64,000 bases of DNA from Clostridia bacterium (GTDB lineage: Bacteria; Bacillota; Clostridia; Christensenellales; Aristaeellaceae), in assembly GCA_017521565.1 (NCBI GenBank), contig JAFXCE010000005.1, positions 1-64,000 of the forward strand, written 5' to 3'. How positions within the stretch are numbered: the stretch's first letter is position 1; each line of letters starts with the position of its first letter. A program made the translations under genes and the position numbers. The notes under the pieces are model-generated. The model was not told the origin of the DNA. It searched no databases and was given only the letters and a program-made list of their open reading frames with translations. This document shows, in pieces, positions 1 to 7,992 of this stretch.

Positions 1-652
1 CCGCATGAACTTCACCTACGACGATTTCGAGTACGTTGAGAACCTGTACTCCTCCATCTTCGTCGCCAGCGCCCGCAAGGAGCTGGGCATCACCTCCATC
101 GACGCCCTGAAGGCGTATCTGGAGGCCGGCAACCAGATCATGGTCGGCACCAACGGCGCCACCGGTTCTGAGGCCTTCCTGGCCGCCGCTCTGATTGGCG
201 CGATGGGCTACGGCGAGCAGTTCTATCTGATCCCGTACGAGTCCGCTGCCGAGGCCGCTCAGGCTGTTGCCCGCGGCGAGGTTGACATCGCGGTTTCCCA
301 CCAGAGCCAGATCCTGGAGACCTGGCAGCAGGGCGGCGTCGACGTGTTTGCTGCGTTCGACGGCGAAGCCATCGCGCAGGGTCCGTTCGCCGGCGTTGAG
401 GGCGTGGGCCAGTACGGCTATCCGTACTTCCGCAACCGCTGCTTCATCTTTGCCAAGGCCGGCGCTGATGAGAAGAAGATCGCCGACATCAAGGCGCTCT
501 ACGCTCAGATCCTGGCCGATAGCGAAATGGTCGACTGGCTGAACAACACCATGCTGCTGGAGGCTGACCCGATGACCGAGGAAGACACCATCGCGCACAT
601 CGAGAATGTCAAGAACATCGTGAACGAGTATTACGATCTGGTTGCCGAGTAA
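1..652 (+). CDS. tctC: TctC-family solute-binding protein of a tripartite tricarboxylate transporter (5'-truncated)
   Basis: The C-terminal ~215 residues of a Bug/TctC-type periplasmic-style binding protein are visible; the frame is open to the window edge, so the signal peptide and first lobe lie outside. The family is usually about 320-340 aa, so roughly a third is missing. Visible family traits are a second-lobe stretch with NGATGSEAF and the closing LNN segment. It should capture an organic anion outside the membrane and hand it to TctA/TctB. It is followed by a strong terminator-like hairpin before tctB and tctA, consistent with the binding protein being made in excess. The family call is confident; the substrate is unknown. 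Confidence 0.88.
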   Translation, partial: RMNFTYDDFEYVENLYSSIFVASARKELGITSIDALKAYLEAGNQIMVGTNGATGSEAFLAAALIGAMGYGEQFYLIPYESAAEAAQAVARGEVDIAVSHQSQILETWQQGGVDVFAAFDGEAIAQGPFAGVEGVGQYGYPYFRNRCFIFAKAGADEKKIADIKALYAQILADSEMVDWLNNTMLLEADPMTEEDTIAHIENVKNIVNEYYDLVAE

Positions 653-670
653 TATACAAGGCTTACAATC

Positions 671-707
671 GGGCAATGCAGGGGAAGCCTTGCATTGCCC
701 TTTTTTC
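671..707 (+). terminator. Intercistronic terminator between tctC and tctB
   Basis: GGGCAATGCA (671-680) pairs perfectly with TGCATTGCCC (691-700) and is followed by six T. It sits 18 bp after the tctC stop, with tctB continuing in the same direction. It probably causes partial termination, lowering tctBA relative to tctC. Confidence 0.8.
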
Positions 708-758
708 TACAGAGAAAACGTAAAGAAATGCGAAAGCATTCGCATTGGGGGAAATGGT

Positions 759-1286
759 ATGAATAACGAAAATAAGGGCCTGATCGCCGGCATCGACGCC
801 AAGCTCGACGCCATCGGCGAAAAGCTCAAGAAGAAGGAATGGAAGGTGCCGACCGATCTGCTGGGCGGCGTGATCTTCCTGATCTTCGGCCTTGTGATGC
901 TCTATATCATCCCGCTGCAGGTTGAGGTGAAGAAGAGAGAATTGGTCAACGGCCAGGCCTTCCCGAACCTGCTGATGTACGTGATGATCGCCTGCTCCAT
1001 CATCCTGATCGCAAATCAGGTGATGAAGCTCATGCGAAAGGAGCCGGTCAAGACCACGACCATCAACCTGCTGGTGGAGGTCAAGGCGATCCTGATCTTC
1101 CTGTCCATGATCGTGTTCTGGCTGGTTGCCGAAAAGACCGGCAACTTCGCCATCGGCTCTGCGGTCTTCGGTGTGCTGATGCTCTTCTTCTTCCGCTGCA
1201 AGAAACCGCTGTACTATGCCATCGTGCTCGTTGCGGCTGTCGCGATCTGGGCGGCGTTCCGCTTCGGCCTTGGCGTGCTGTTCTGA
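759..1286 (+). CDS. tctB: TctB-family small membrane subunit of the tripartite tricarboxylate transporter
   Basis: A 175-aa protein with a charged N-terminal ~35 residues followed by four predicted membrane helices (roughly residues 38-60, 70-92, 105-127 and 132-172). This matches the size and topology of TctB. The ATG at 759 is preceded by a GGGGGA Shine-Dalgarno site; the longer open frame from 642 overlaps tctC and the terminator and is not credible. TctB has no catalytic motif; it pairs with TctA to form the membrane part of the carrier. The gene lies 15 bp before tctA. Confidence 0.85.
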   Translation: MNNENKGLIAGIDAKLDAIGEKLKKKEWKVPTDLLGGVIFLIFGLVMLYIIPLQVEVKKRELVNGQAFPNLLMYVMIACSIILIANQVMKLMRKEPVKTTTINLLVEVKAILIFLSMIVFWLVAEKTGNFAIGSAVFGVLMLFFFRCKKPLYYAIVLVAAVAIWAAFRFGLGVLF

Positions 1287-1301
1287 TAGGAGGGGAAAGA
1301 C

Positions 1302-2795
1302 ATGCTTGAATTTATCGTTCCTGCTCTGCAGAACCTGCTGACCATTGAAAACCTGATCTGGATCAACCTGGGCGTGTTCATCGGCAGCGTCTTCGCTGCG
1401 ATTCCGGGTCTGTCCGTCATCCTGTGCATCATCCTGTTCCTGCCGTTCACCTATCAGATGACGGCGATTCCGGGCATGATGTTTTTGCTTGGTATCTACT
1501 GCGCGGGCGGCTACGGCGGCAGCGTCAGTGCCATCCTGATCAATACCCCGGGCACCCCGCACGCCGCGGCGACCATGCTGGACGGCTATCCGCTCAATCA
1601 GAAGGGCCGTACCAAGGCTGCGCTGAAGATTGCGCTGTATGCCTCCACCTTCGGCGGCGTCTTCTCCGCGCTCATGCTGCTGTTCCTCGCGCCGCAGGTG
1701 GCTAAGGTCGCCGCGATGCTGGGCACGGCGGATTACTTCATGGTCTGTATGTTTGGCCTGACGATCATCGCGGGCATCTCCGGCGACAGCATCTGCAAGG
1801 GCATCATGGCGGCCTGCGTGGGCCTGCTGGTTTCCTGCATCGGCGCTGACCCGATGACCAGCCTTGCGCGCCTCACCTTCGGCGTGGAGCGCCTGTATCT
1901 GGGTCTGGATCTGGCGATCTGCCTGATCGGTCTGTTCGCACTCGTTCAGGTTATGACCAAGGCGGAGCAGGTGGAAGGCCGTCTGGTGATGGATACCTCC
2001 CGTCTCAAGGGCGGTCTGGATATCACCAAGGAAGAGAAGAAGCGCATGCTGCGCCCGATGCTCGTTTCCTCCATCATCGGCACCATCATTGGCATCATCC
2101 CGGGCACCGGCGCGTCCATGGCGTCCTGGTTCAGCTATGACCGTGCGCGCTCCATGTCCAAGCATCCGGAAGAGTTCGGCAAGGGCTCTGTCGAGGGCAT
2201 TGCCGCTGCCGAATCCGCCAACAACGCTGTCACCGGCGCGACCCTGATTCCGCTGCTGACGCTGGGCATCCCGGGCGACGGCTGCGTGGCGATCATGCTC
2301 TCCGCGCTGATGATCAATGGTCTGAACCCGGGCCTGTCCCTGTTCACCGAGCAGGGCGACATCATGTACGCCATCATGCTCGGCCTGATTCTGGTCAACG
2401 TGTTCATGTTCGTTCAGGGTAATTTCTTGACCAACCTGTTTGCCAAGGTCGTCTCCATCCCGCAGGAGATCCTCACGCCGATCATCGTCATGTTCTGCTT
2501 TGCCGGCGCGTTCTCCGTCAACAAGAGCTACTTCGACGTGGTCGTCACGCTCGTGTTCTGCGCGATCGCGTGGCTGCTGCGCAAGATCGACTTCCCGGCT
2601 GTGCCGATCCTGCTCGGTCTGGTTCTGGGCAAGATGGCGGAGACCAACTTCCGCCGTGCGCTGATGGTTTCCCGCGGCAGCTATTCCATCTTCGTGAAGA
2701 GCCCGTTCAGCGTTGTTTTCCTTGTCCTGACCGTGCTGGTCATCGGTTCTGTTGCCCTCAACAAGGTGAAAGGAAGGAAGAAGAAAAATGGCTGA
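1302..2795 (+). CDS. tctA: TctA-family large permease subunit of the tripartite tricarboxylate transporter
   Basis: A 497-aa polytopic membrane protein of the usual TctA length. It has the two diagnostic loop motifs of the family: NTPGTPHAAATMLDGYP near residues 70-90, and the IIPGTGASMASW...ESANNA...GIPGDG region near residues 265-330. The start follows a strong AGGAGGGG site. It should carry the bound anion across the membrane with cation coupling. Its last 8 bp overlap the start of the sulfatase gene, so translation of transporter and sulfatase is probably coupled, which is the best clue to what the carrier imports. Confidence 0.93.
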   Translation: MLEFIVPALQNLLTIENLIWINLGVFIGSVFAAIPGLSVILCIILFLPFTYQMTAIPGMMFLLGIYCAGGYGGSVSAILINTPGTPHAAATMLDGYPLNQKGRTKAALKIALYASTFGGVFSALMLLFLAPQVAKVAAMLGTADYFMVCMFGLTIIAGISGDSICKGIMAACVGLLVSCIGADPMTSLARLTFGVERLYLGLDLAICLIGLFALVQVMTKAEQVEGRLVMDTSRLKGGLDITKEEKKRMLRPMLVSSIIGTIIGIIPGTGASMASWFSYDRARSMSKHPEEFGKGSVEGIAAAESANNAVTGATLIPLLTLGIPGDGCVAIMLSALMINGLNPGLSLFTEQGDIMYAIMLGLILVNVFMFVQGNFLTNLFAKVVSIPQEILTPIIVMFCFAGAFSVNKSYFDVVVTLVFCAIAWLLRKIDFPAVPILLGLVLGKMAETNFRRALMVSRGSYSIFVKSPFSVVFLVLTVLVIGSVALNKVKGRKKKNG

Positions 2796-4149
2796 TAATC
2801 GTCCGAATATTATCTTCTATTTTACCGATCAGCAGCGTGCGGATACCTGCGGCTGCTACGGTCAGAAGCTGGATATCACCCCGCGCCTGGATCAGATGGC
2901 CAGCGAGGGCGTGAAGTTTGAGTGGGCGTTCTCCCCGCAGCCGGTGTGCGGTCCCTGCCGCGCGCTGTTCCAGACGGGCAAGTATCCCACCGAGACCGGC
3001 TGCTTCCGCAACAACGTGATGCTCCCGGCGAATGTGAAGACCCTGGGCAGCTACATCGAGGAGGCGGGCTACGAGACCGCCTACATCGGCAAGTGGCATC
3101 TGGCCAGCGATGGCGAGCTGGAGCAGAAGCCGACGATCGACCACACGATCACCGCGATTCCGAAGGAGCTGCGCGGCGGCTACACCGGCTTCTGGCGCAC
3201 CAGCGACGTGCTGGAGTTCACCTCCCACGGCTACGACGGCTATGTGTTCGATGAGAACAATAACCGCGTGGACTTCAAGGGCTATCGTGCGGACTGCATC
3301 ACCGATCTGGCGCTGGAGTTCTTCGATCAGTACGACGGCAAGAAGCCGTTCTTCATGACGATCTCCCACATCGAGCCGCATCACCAGAACGACCGCAAGC
3401 ACTACGAAGGCCCGATCGGCTCCAAGGAGAAGTACGCCAACTATGAAGCGCCGGCTGACTTGAAGGCGCTGGGCGGCGACTATGAGGTGGAGTATCCGGA
3501 TTACCTCGGCGCGTGCGCGTCTCTGGACGAGAATCTGGGCAAGCTGATCGACCGCCTGAAGAAGGAAGGCCTGTATGACAATACGGTCATCATCTTCGGC
3601 GCGGACCACGGCTCTCACTTCAAGACCCGCAACCGCGACGGTCACCTCGAGGGCTATGACGATTACAAGCGTACCGGCCACGACGCTGCGCTGCGCGTGC
3701 CGCTGGTCATTGCGGGCGGCCCGTTCAAGGGCGGCAAGGTCGAGGAGCAGATCGTCTCCACCGCCAGCCTGCCCAAGACCATCCTCGCGCTGGCCGGCGT
3801 GAACGTGGGCGACGCGATGATCGGCGAGAATCTGGTGGACGTGGTCGAGGGCAACACGCCGGACCGCGTCAACGAGGCCTTTGCTCAGATCAGCGAGAGC
3901 CGCTGCGGCCGCTGCATCCGCACGCCGGAGTTCCTCTATGCCGTGTACGCACCGGGCGTGAACGGCGGCGTGGCTGCTGCTGCCGACGTCTATGCGGACG
4001 ACTATATGTATGATCTGCGCGTCGACCCGGTGCAGCTGAACAACGTCGTCGCCGATCCGGCTTATGCCGAGGCGAAGGCGATGCTGCGCGGCCGTCTGCT
4101 TGACTGGATCAAGCGTGCCGAGGGCGCGACCCCGACCATCACCGACTAA
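2788..4149 (+). CDS. Cytoplasmic type I (formylglycine) sulfatase
   Basis: A 453-aa arylsulfatase-family hydrolase. The maturation signature C-G-P-C-R lies at residues 54-58 and fits C-x-P-x-R, so Cys54 should be oxidised to formylglycine. Metal-binding residues are visible in FTDQQ near residue 14 and in FGADHGSHF near residue 270. There is no signal peptide: the protein starts directly with the first beta strand (RPNIIFYFTD). It therefore acts in the cytoplasm, unlike most polysaccharide sulfatases. The start overlaps the tctA stop, and the matching maturase gene lies just downstream on the other strand. Substrate is inferred to be a small sulfated compound brought in by TctABC; it could also cleave phosphate or phosphonate esters, as some relatives do. 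Confidence 0.9.
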   Translation: MADNRPNIIFYFTDQQRADTCGCYGQKLDITPRLDQMASEGVKFEWAFSPQPVCGPCRALFQTGKYPTETGCFRNNVMLPANVKTLGSYIEEAGYETAYIGKWHLASDGELEQKPTIDHTITAIPKELRGGYTGFWRTSDVLEFTSHGYDGYVFDENNNRVDFKGYRADCITDLALEFFDQYDGKKPFFMTISHIEPHHQNDRKHYEGPIGSKEKYANYEAPADLKALGGDYEVEYPDYLGACASLDENLGKLIDRLKKEGLYDNTVIIFGADHGSHFKTRNRDGHLEGYDDYKRTGHDAALRVPLVIAGGPFKGGKVEEQIVSTASLPKTILALAGVNVGDAMIGENLVDVVEGNTPDRVNEAFAQISESRCGRCIRTPEFLYAVYAPGVNGGVAAAADVYADDYMYDLRVDPVQLNNVVADPAYAEAKAMLRGRLLDWIKRAEGATPTITD

Positions 4150-4258
4150 GCCGGCATGCTGCCGGCGGCATCTCCGACATACTGTCATAGTTATTGCAGT
4201 TCTGAGGACGAGGCCGGTATTTTGAATTCCCTTTCAGCGTTTCGCTTTAAGGAAAAAG

Positions 4259-4290
4259 GCCTGTAAAGCGTTTGCTTTACAGGCTCTTTT
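4259..4290. terminator. Bidirectional terminator between sulfatase and maturase genes
   Basis: GCCTGTAAAGC (4259-4269), loop GTTT, then the perfect complement (4274-4284) and a T-rich tail; the opposite strand also ends in a T run. It can end transcription of both convergent genes. Confidence 0.88.
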
Positions 4291-4310
4291 CTTTGGTGAT
4301 CTAAGATACC

Positions 4311-4438
4311 ATTCTCAGACAGAATTGTTCTATGTGCGCGAAGCGAAGAAGGGAGTCCGAGGGATGAAGTCCCTCGGGCAGGTTTGGGCGGCAGCCCAAC
4401 GTATCCTGTGTATCATTGGAACAGAATGATTTGAGAAT
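4311..4438. repeat. MITE-like element carrying a two-hairpin repeat core
   Basis: Imperfect inverted ends: ATTCTCA at 4311-4317 mirrors TGAGAAT at 4432-4438, and TGTTC (4326-4330) mirrors GAACA (4419-4423). Inside is copy 1 of a repeat core (4338-4402): a GCGAAGCGAA box, hairpin CCGAGGGA/TCCCTCGG, then hairpin TTGGGC/GCCCAA. The core recurs at 29515, 58625 and 63755. It fills most of the gap between sulfatase and maturase genes; no coding sequence is apparent in it. Confidence 0.6.
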
Positions 4439-4446
4439 AGTATAAA

Positions 4447-5538
4447 TTATCTCTTTAGCTGCTGCGCCATCTGGTTCATGCGGTCATAGGCGTATTCAAA
4501 GAATGCGCTGTGCACGCTGCACCAGCGGTTGAGACCCGTTTCGGGATTGCGCTCGCGCTTGCAGCCGTTGCGGCACAGGCTGTACCAGCGGCAGGCGCGG
4601 CAGGCCTCGGGTACGGGCAGGGATTCTGCAAGGAATGCCTTTTCCGTGTCGCTTGTGAGCATGCGTTTGAGGGAATCCTCGGCGATGCTGCCGAGCTTCC
4701 ATTTGTCCAGCGCATAGAAATCGCAGGGATAGACGCTGCCGTCGCTTTCGATGACAAGGCTTGGCCCGCAGTGGCCAACCATCGCGCAGTTTTCCGGCGG
4801 CATGCCCATCAGCATGGCGACCCAGTTGTCAAAATTGCGGACGGAAACGGGATGGCCGTCCAGATATGCCTGATGATAGCAGTCAAACGTGGCTTTGAGG
4901 AACGCAAGATAGGCTTCGCTGCTGAGCGAATAATCCCGCTTTTCGCCGTCGAGCCCATCAAGACACGGAATGAACTGAAGGTATTCATACGGCGCAAGCG
5001 CGGAAAACACTTCCTTTGGATGCTTGGCGACTTCGCCGTTGACCACGCACAGCACGTTGACGCTCACGCCAGCGGCTCGCAGGCGATCGATGGTATTTCG
5101 GACAATGGAAGACGTGGGCAGGCCCTTCGCGTCGGGCCGGAGCATGTCGTGCGTCTCATCCGTGCCGTCCAGCGATACGCCGACGAGAAACTGTTCCTTT
5201 GCAAAGAAGGCGATCATGTCGCCTGAAAGGTCGTAGCCGTTGGTCTGCACGGCATTGCTGATCTTCAGGCCGCGCGTGTTGTATTTTCGCTGAAGCCTGA
5301 CAAGCTGCTCAAAGAAGGGGAGACCGATCAGCGTCGGCTCTCCGCCCTGAAAGAGGAAATGCACGGAGGAATCCGCCGAGCGGATCACGCGGCGCACCAT
5401 GGTATCCAGCAGTTCGCCGGTCATCTTCGGATAAACGGATGCCTTGCGATGGGTCATCTCATCGGCATAGAAGCAATAGCGGCAGCGCATGTTGCACGCG
5501 CCGGATACGGGCTTGATCATCACGGTGATCGGCGGCAT
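4447..5538 (-). CDS. Anaerobic sulfatase-maturating enzyme (radical SAM, SPASM)
   Basis: A 363-aa radical-SAM protein. The cluster motif C-x3-C-x2-C is at Cys15, Cys19 and Cys22 (CNMRCRYC), followed by the SAM-binding GGEP (FQGGEPTL). The C-terminal third has the SPASM cysteine pattern (SDGSVYPCDFY and CRACRWYSLCRNGC). This family converts the active-site Cys or Ser of type I sulfatases to formylglycine without oxygen. The adjacent sulfatase has the Cys-type motif, a natural substrate. The start is supported by AAAGGAGA upstream, and an extended -10 (TGCTATAAT) lies about 40 bp upstream on this strand. A general radical-SAM/SPASM peptide-modifying role is the alternative, but context makes the sulfatase role likely. 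Confidence 0.92.
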   Translation of the reverse strand: MPPITVMIKPVSGACNMRCRYCFYADEMTHRKASVYPKMTGELLDTMVRRVIRSADSSVHFLFQGGEPTLIGLPFFEQLVRLQRKYNTRGLKISNAVQTNGYDLSGDMIAFFAKEQFLVGVSLDGTDETHDMLRPDAKGLPTSSIVRNTIDRLRAAGVSVNVLCVVNGEVAKHPKEVFSALAPYEYLQFIPCLDGLDGEKRDYSLSSEAYLAFLKATFDCYHQAYLDGHPVSVRNFDNWVAMLMGMPPENCAMVGHCGPSLVIESDGSVYPCDFYALDKWKLGSIAEDSLKRMLTSDTEKAFLAESLPVPEACRACRWYSLCRNGCKRERNPETGLNRWCSVHSAFFEYAYDRMNQMAQQLKR

Positions 5539-5576
5539 AGCGTCTTCTCCTTTGGCAGAAAGCGTAGTATAATCGT

Positions 5577-5585
5577 ATTATAGCA
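5577..5585 (-). promoter_or_regulatory. Extended -10 promoter for the maturase gene
   Basis: On the minus strand the sequence reads TGC-TATAAT, with a weak TTTATC 17 bp upstream as the -35 region. It lies between the divergent maturase and TSUP genes; a plus-strand TATAAT at 5568-5573 overlaps closely. Confidence 0.5.
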
Positions 5586-5636
5586 TATTCGCGGCAGGCG
5601 ATAAAGCCTGCACAGGAAGGTACGGAGGAAATCAAA

Positions 5637-6416
5637 ATGACGATTCTGTTTGTGTTTGTTGTGTGCCTTTGCGCCAGCACCATCGGCGGCATCTGCGGCA
5701 TTGGCGGCGGCGTGGTGATCAAGCCGCTGCTGGACGCGACGGGCATTATGAGCGTATCGACGGTGTCGTTCCTTTCGGGGCTGACCGTGCTGGCGATGTC
5801 GCTGATTTCTGTCTATAAGAACCGCAAGACCAAGGAACTGGATGCAAAGCGCAGCATTCCGCTCGGCCTTGGCGCGGCGGTTGGCGGCGTGCTGGGCAAG
5901 CGGCTGTTTGAAATGATCAAGGCGGCAGTCGGAGCGGATCAACTGGTGGGCATGATTCAGGCAATCGTGCTGGGCATCATGGTGCTGGGCACGCTGGCCT
6001 ATGTCCGCAACAAGGCACGCATCCGCACTAAGGATGTGCGCAGCACGTCTGTCGCCGTCGTGATCGGCTTGCTGCTGGGTATGTGTTCGTCGTTCCTTGG
6101 CATTGGCGGCGGCCCGATGAATCTGGCTGTGCTGTACTACTTCTTCTCCATGGGCACCAAGCAGGCGGCGGTCAATTCTATCCTGATTATCCTGATGAGT
6201 CAGGTGATGAGCCTGATTGTGAGCCTTGCAACCGGCAGCGTGCCTGTGTTTGAGGCGCCCGTGCTGGTGGCGATGGTTGCCGCGGGCGCAATCGGCGGCT
6301 TTGTCTCTGCGAAGCTGCACAGGAAGCTCTCCGCCGAAACGACGGACAAGCTGTTCTCCGGTCTGCTGGTCGTGATCTTCCTGATCTGCTGCTATAATGC
6401 GATTAAGTGGATGTAA
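5637..6416 (+). CDS. TSUP (TauE/SafE) family anion exporter
   Basis: A 259-aa membrane protein with about eight hydrophobic segments and an internal two-fold repeat. The family's glycine-rich motif appears twice (GICGIGGGVVIKPLL near residue 20 and FLGIGGGPMNLAVL near residue 160). Members move sulfite, sulfonates, sulfoacetate or related anions. Divergent from the maturase and close to the sulfatase, it could expel sulfate or sulfite released by desulfation; this is inference. The start follows GGAGG at about 5625. Confidence 0.86.
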   Translation: MTILFVFVVCLCASTIGGICGIGGGVVIKPLLDATGIMSVSTVSFLSGLTVLAMSLISVYKNRKTKELDAKRSIPLGLGAAVGGVLGKRLFEMIKAAVGADQLVGMIQAIVLGIMVLGTLAYVRNKARIRTKDVRSTSVAVVIGLLLGMCSSFLGIGGGPMNLAVLYYFFSMGTKQAAVNSILIILMSQVMSLIVSLATGSVPVFEAPVLVAMVAAGAIGGFVSAKLHRKLSAETTDKLFSGLLVVIFLICCYNAIKWM

Positions 6417-6431
6417 GGAAAAAAGCAGCGC

Positions 6432-6461
6432 TTGAATCGCTGTCATTCCCTATGCTATAAT
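6432..6461 (+). promoter_or_regulatory. Sigma-A-type promoter with extended -10
   Basis: TTGAAT (6432-6437), 18 bp, then TATAAT (6456-6461) preceded by TGC. It lies just after the TSUP gene. No clear gene starts near it; the next intact gene begins at 6950, after a terminator-like hairpin at 6705. It may drive a short untranslated RNA. Confidence 0.45.
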
Positions 6462-6704
6462 GCGGCTGGGCTAAAGGTTATTTGCTTGATAACACGGCCT
6501 GATAACCAAATGATAACAGAAATCCGTATACTCCATGGATACAGGATAACTGAGATCAAAACGAATCACGAGAGCACAAATCGCCTAAGCAAACCCGTTT
6601 AGGAATGAATTTCACTTGGCGAGTGGGAATAATCTGACTGTCACGGAGCACCATTCTTTTTCCTGTTTGGAGCAATTTGGTTGATCCTCCAGCAAAAAAG
6701 TATG
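6462..6704. other. Intergenic stretch with no credible gene
   Basis: About 240 bp between a promoter-like sequence and a terminator-like hairpin. Only a 65-codon minus-strand open frame (6612-6809) covers part of it, with no ribosome-binding site. The arrangement promoter, ~240 bp, terminator could be a small RNA gene, but no family is recognised. Confidence 0.3.
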
Positions 6705-6737
6705 AGCCTTGAGAGAGAAATCTCCCAAGGCTTTCTT
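6705..6737 (+). terminator. Intrinsic terminator upstream of the PfkB kinase gene
   Basis: AGCCTTG pairs with CAAGGCT around an inner GAGA-GAAA-TCTC hairpin, followed by TTTCTTTTT. It would end any transcript started at the promoter near 6432. Confidence 0.75.
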
Positions 6738-6846
6738 TTTACCCTTCATAGCGTTCAAAACCTTGAAAAACAGATTCCTGAATCTGCAAAGCATGGGGTT
6801 AGCGCCCAATACAATCTGGCTGTTTTTTTCTATACCCTTTCTGTGC

Positions 6847-6852
6847 TATAAT
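6847..6852 (+). promoter_or_regulatory. Extended -10 element for the kinase operon
   Basis: TGC-TATAAT at 6844-6852, about 100 bp before the kinase start; no good -35 is visible, as expected for an extended -10 promoter. Confidence 0.5.
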
Positions 6853-6949
6853 ACAGGCAATGATTACAAATGGGCGATATAAGCGGCAGTTTCTGCTGCT
6901 TTTGTATGGAATGATGACTGTGTGAGCGGACAGATTGAGGAGGAGAAAC

Positions 6950-7909
6950 ATGATTGATGTGACTGCAATGGGCGAACTGCTGATTGACTTTGCCTGCCGC
7001 GAGATAGATGAGGCGGGCTATCCGACGATGAAAGCGAACCCGGGCGGCGCACCGGGCAATCTGCTGGCTGCGCTGAACGCATATGGCTGCAGCACAGCAT
7101 TTCTTGGAAAGGTGGGCAACGACGCCTTTGGCCAAATGCTTGTCAATACCGTGAAAAGCGCCGGAATCGAGACGCGGGGAATCGTGATGGATGATTCCGT
7201 TTTTACGACGCTGGCGTTTGTGACGTTGGATTCGACCGGAAACCGCTCCTTCAGCTTTGCGCGTAAGCCGGGCGCGGATACGCAGATCCGTTTTGAGGAG
7301 CTGGATCTTTCCCTGATTGACGAATGCCGTGATTTTCATTTCGGTACACTGAGCCTGACGGGAGAGCCTGCGCGCGGCGCAACGCAGAAGGCTGTAGCGT
7401 ATGCGAAGGAAAAGGGCAAGATCATCTCCTTTGATCCCAACCTGCGCAAGCCGCTGTGGGATGACCTTGAGGAGGCAAGGCGCCAGATTCTCTGGGGCCT
7501 TGCTCAGGCGGATATTGTCAAGATCAGTGATGAGGAAGTGGAGTTCCTCTGGAATGTATCCCCTGAGGAGGGCGCAAGGAAGCTGCACGAGGAATTCGGC
7601 GTGACGCTCGTATTCGTTACCCTCGGTCCGAAGGGCTGCTATTACAGCAACGGCAGAGAAAACGGCGTGGTCGATACGCCTAGGGGCATTCAGGTGATCG
7701 ATACCACCGGCGCGGGCGATATCTTTGGCGGCAGCGCTTTGAGCCGCATCCTCAGGAGCGGCAAGGCTATTAACGCTCTGGATGGTGAAGAGCTTCGTGC
7801 AATGACACATTTTGCCTGCTGCGCGGCGAGCTTGTCCACCCAGAGGAGCGGCGGTATTTCCAGCGTTGTGCCGATTGAAGAGGTTGAGAAAAGCGTTTAT
7901 GCGTCATGA
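6950..7909 (+). CDS. PfkB-family carbohydrate kinase (fructokinase-like)
   Basis: A 319-aa ribokinase-fold kinase. The N terminus has the family GEL-x-DF and PGGAPGN substrate-binding motifs, and the C terminus has the DTTGAGDIFGG anion-hole motif with the catalytic Asp. It phosphorylates a free sugar with ATP in the cytoplasm; closest in character to fructokinases, but 2-keto-3-deoxygluconate or other furanose substrates cannot be excluded. The ATG at 6950 has GAGGAGGA 5 bp upstream; the longer frame starting TTG at 6935 would place the Shine-Dalgarno site inside the gene. It is followed by the chromate-transporter pair, about 80 bp away. Confidence 0.9.
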   Translation: MIDVTAMGELLIDFACREIDEAGYPTMKANPGGAPGNLLAALNAYGCSTAFLGKVGNDAFGQMLVNTVKSAGIETRGIVMDDSVFTTLAFVTLDSTGNRSFSFARKPGADTQIRFEELDLSLIDECRDFHFGTLSLTGEPARGATQKAVAYAKEKGKIISFDPNLRKPLWDDLEEARRQILWGLAQADIVKISDEEVEFLWNVSPEEGARKLHEEFGVTLVFVTLGPKGCYYSNGRENGVVDTPRGIQVIDTTGAGDIFGGSALSRILRSGKAINALDGEELRAMTHFACCAASLSTQRSGGISSVVPIEEVEKSVYAS

Positions 7910-7992
7910 CGGCGTATCCTCCTTGCGCCATGCATAGAGATTGGATAACGGCATGCGTATGGATGAAAACGCATAAAACGGAAAGGCAGAAG

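Noticed and set aside
663-2165. Long antisense open frame (500 codons) across tctB and tctA
   Set aside because: Protein is a low-complexity His/Asp/Gln/Arg-rich string typical of the reverse frame of GC-rich genes; no ribosome site and the plus-strand genes are certain.
6612-6809. 65-codon minus-strand frame
   Set aside because: No ribosome site, includes the terminator hairpin, and no domain is visible; possibly a fragment of a dispersed repeat.
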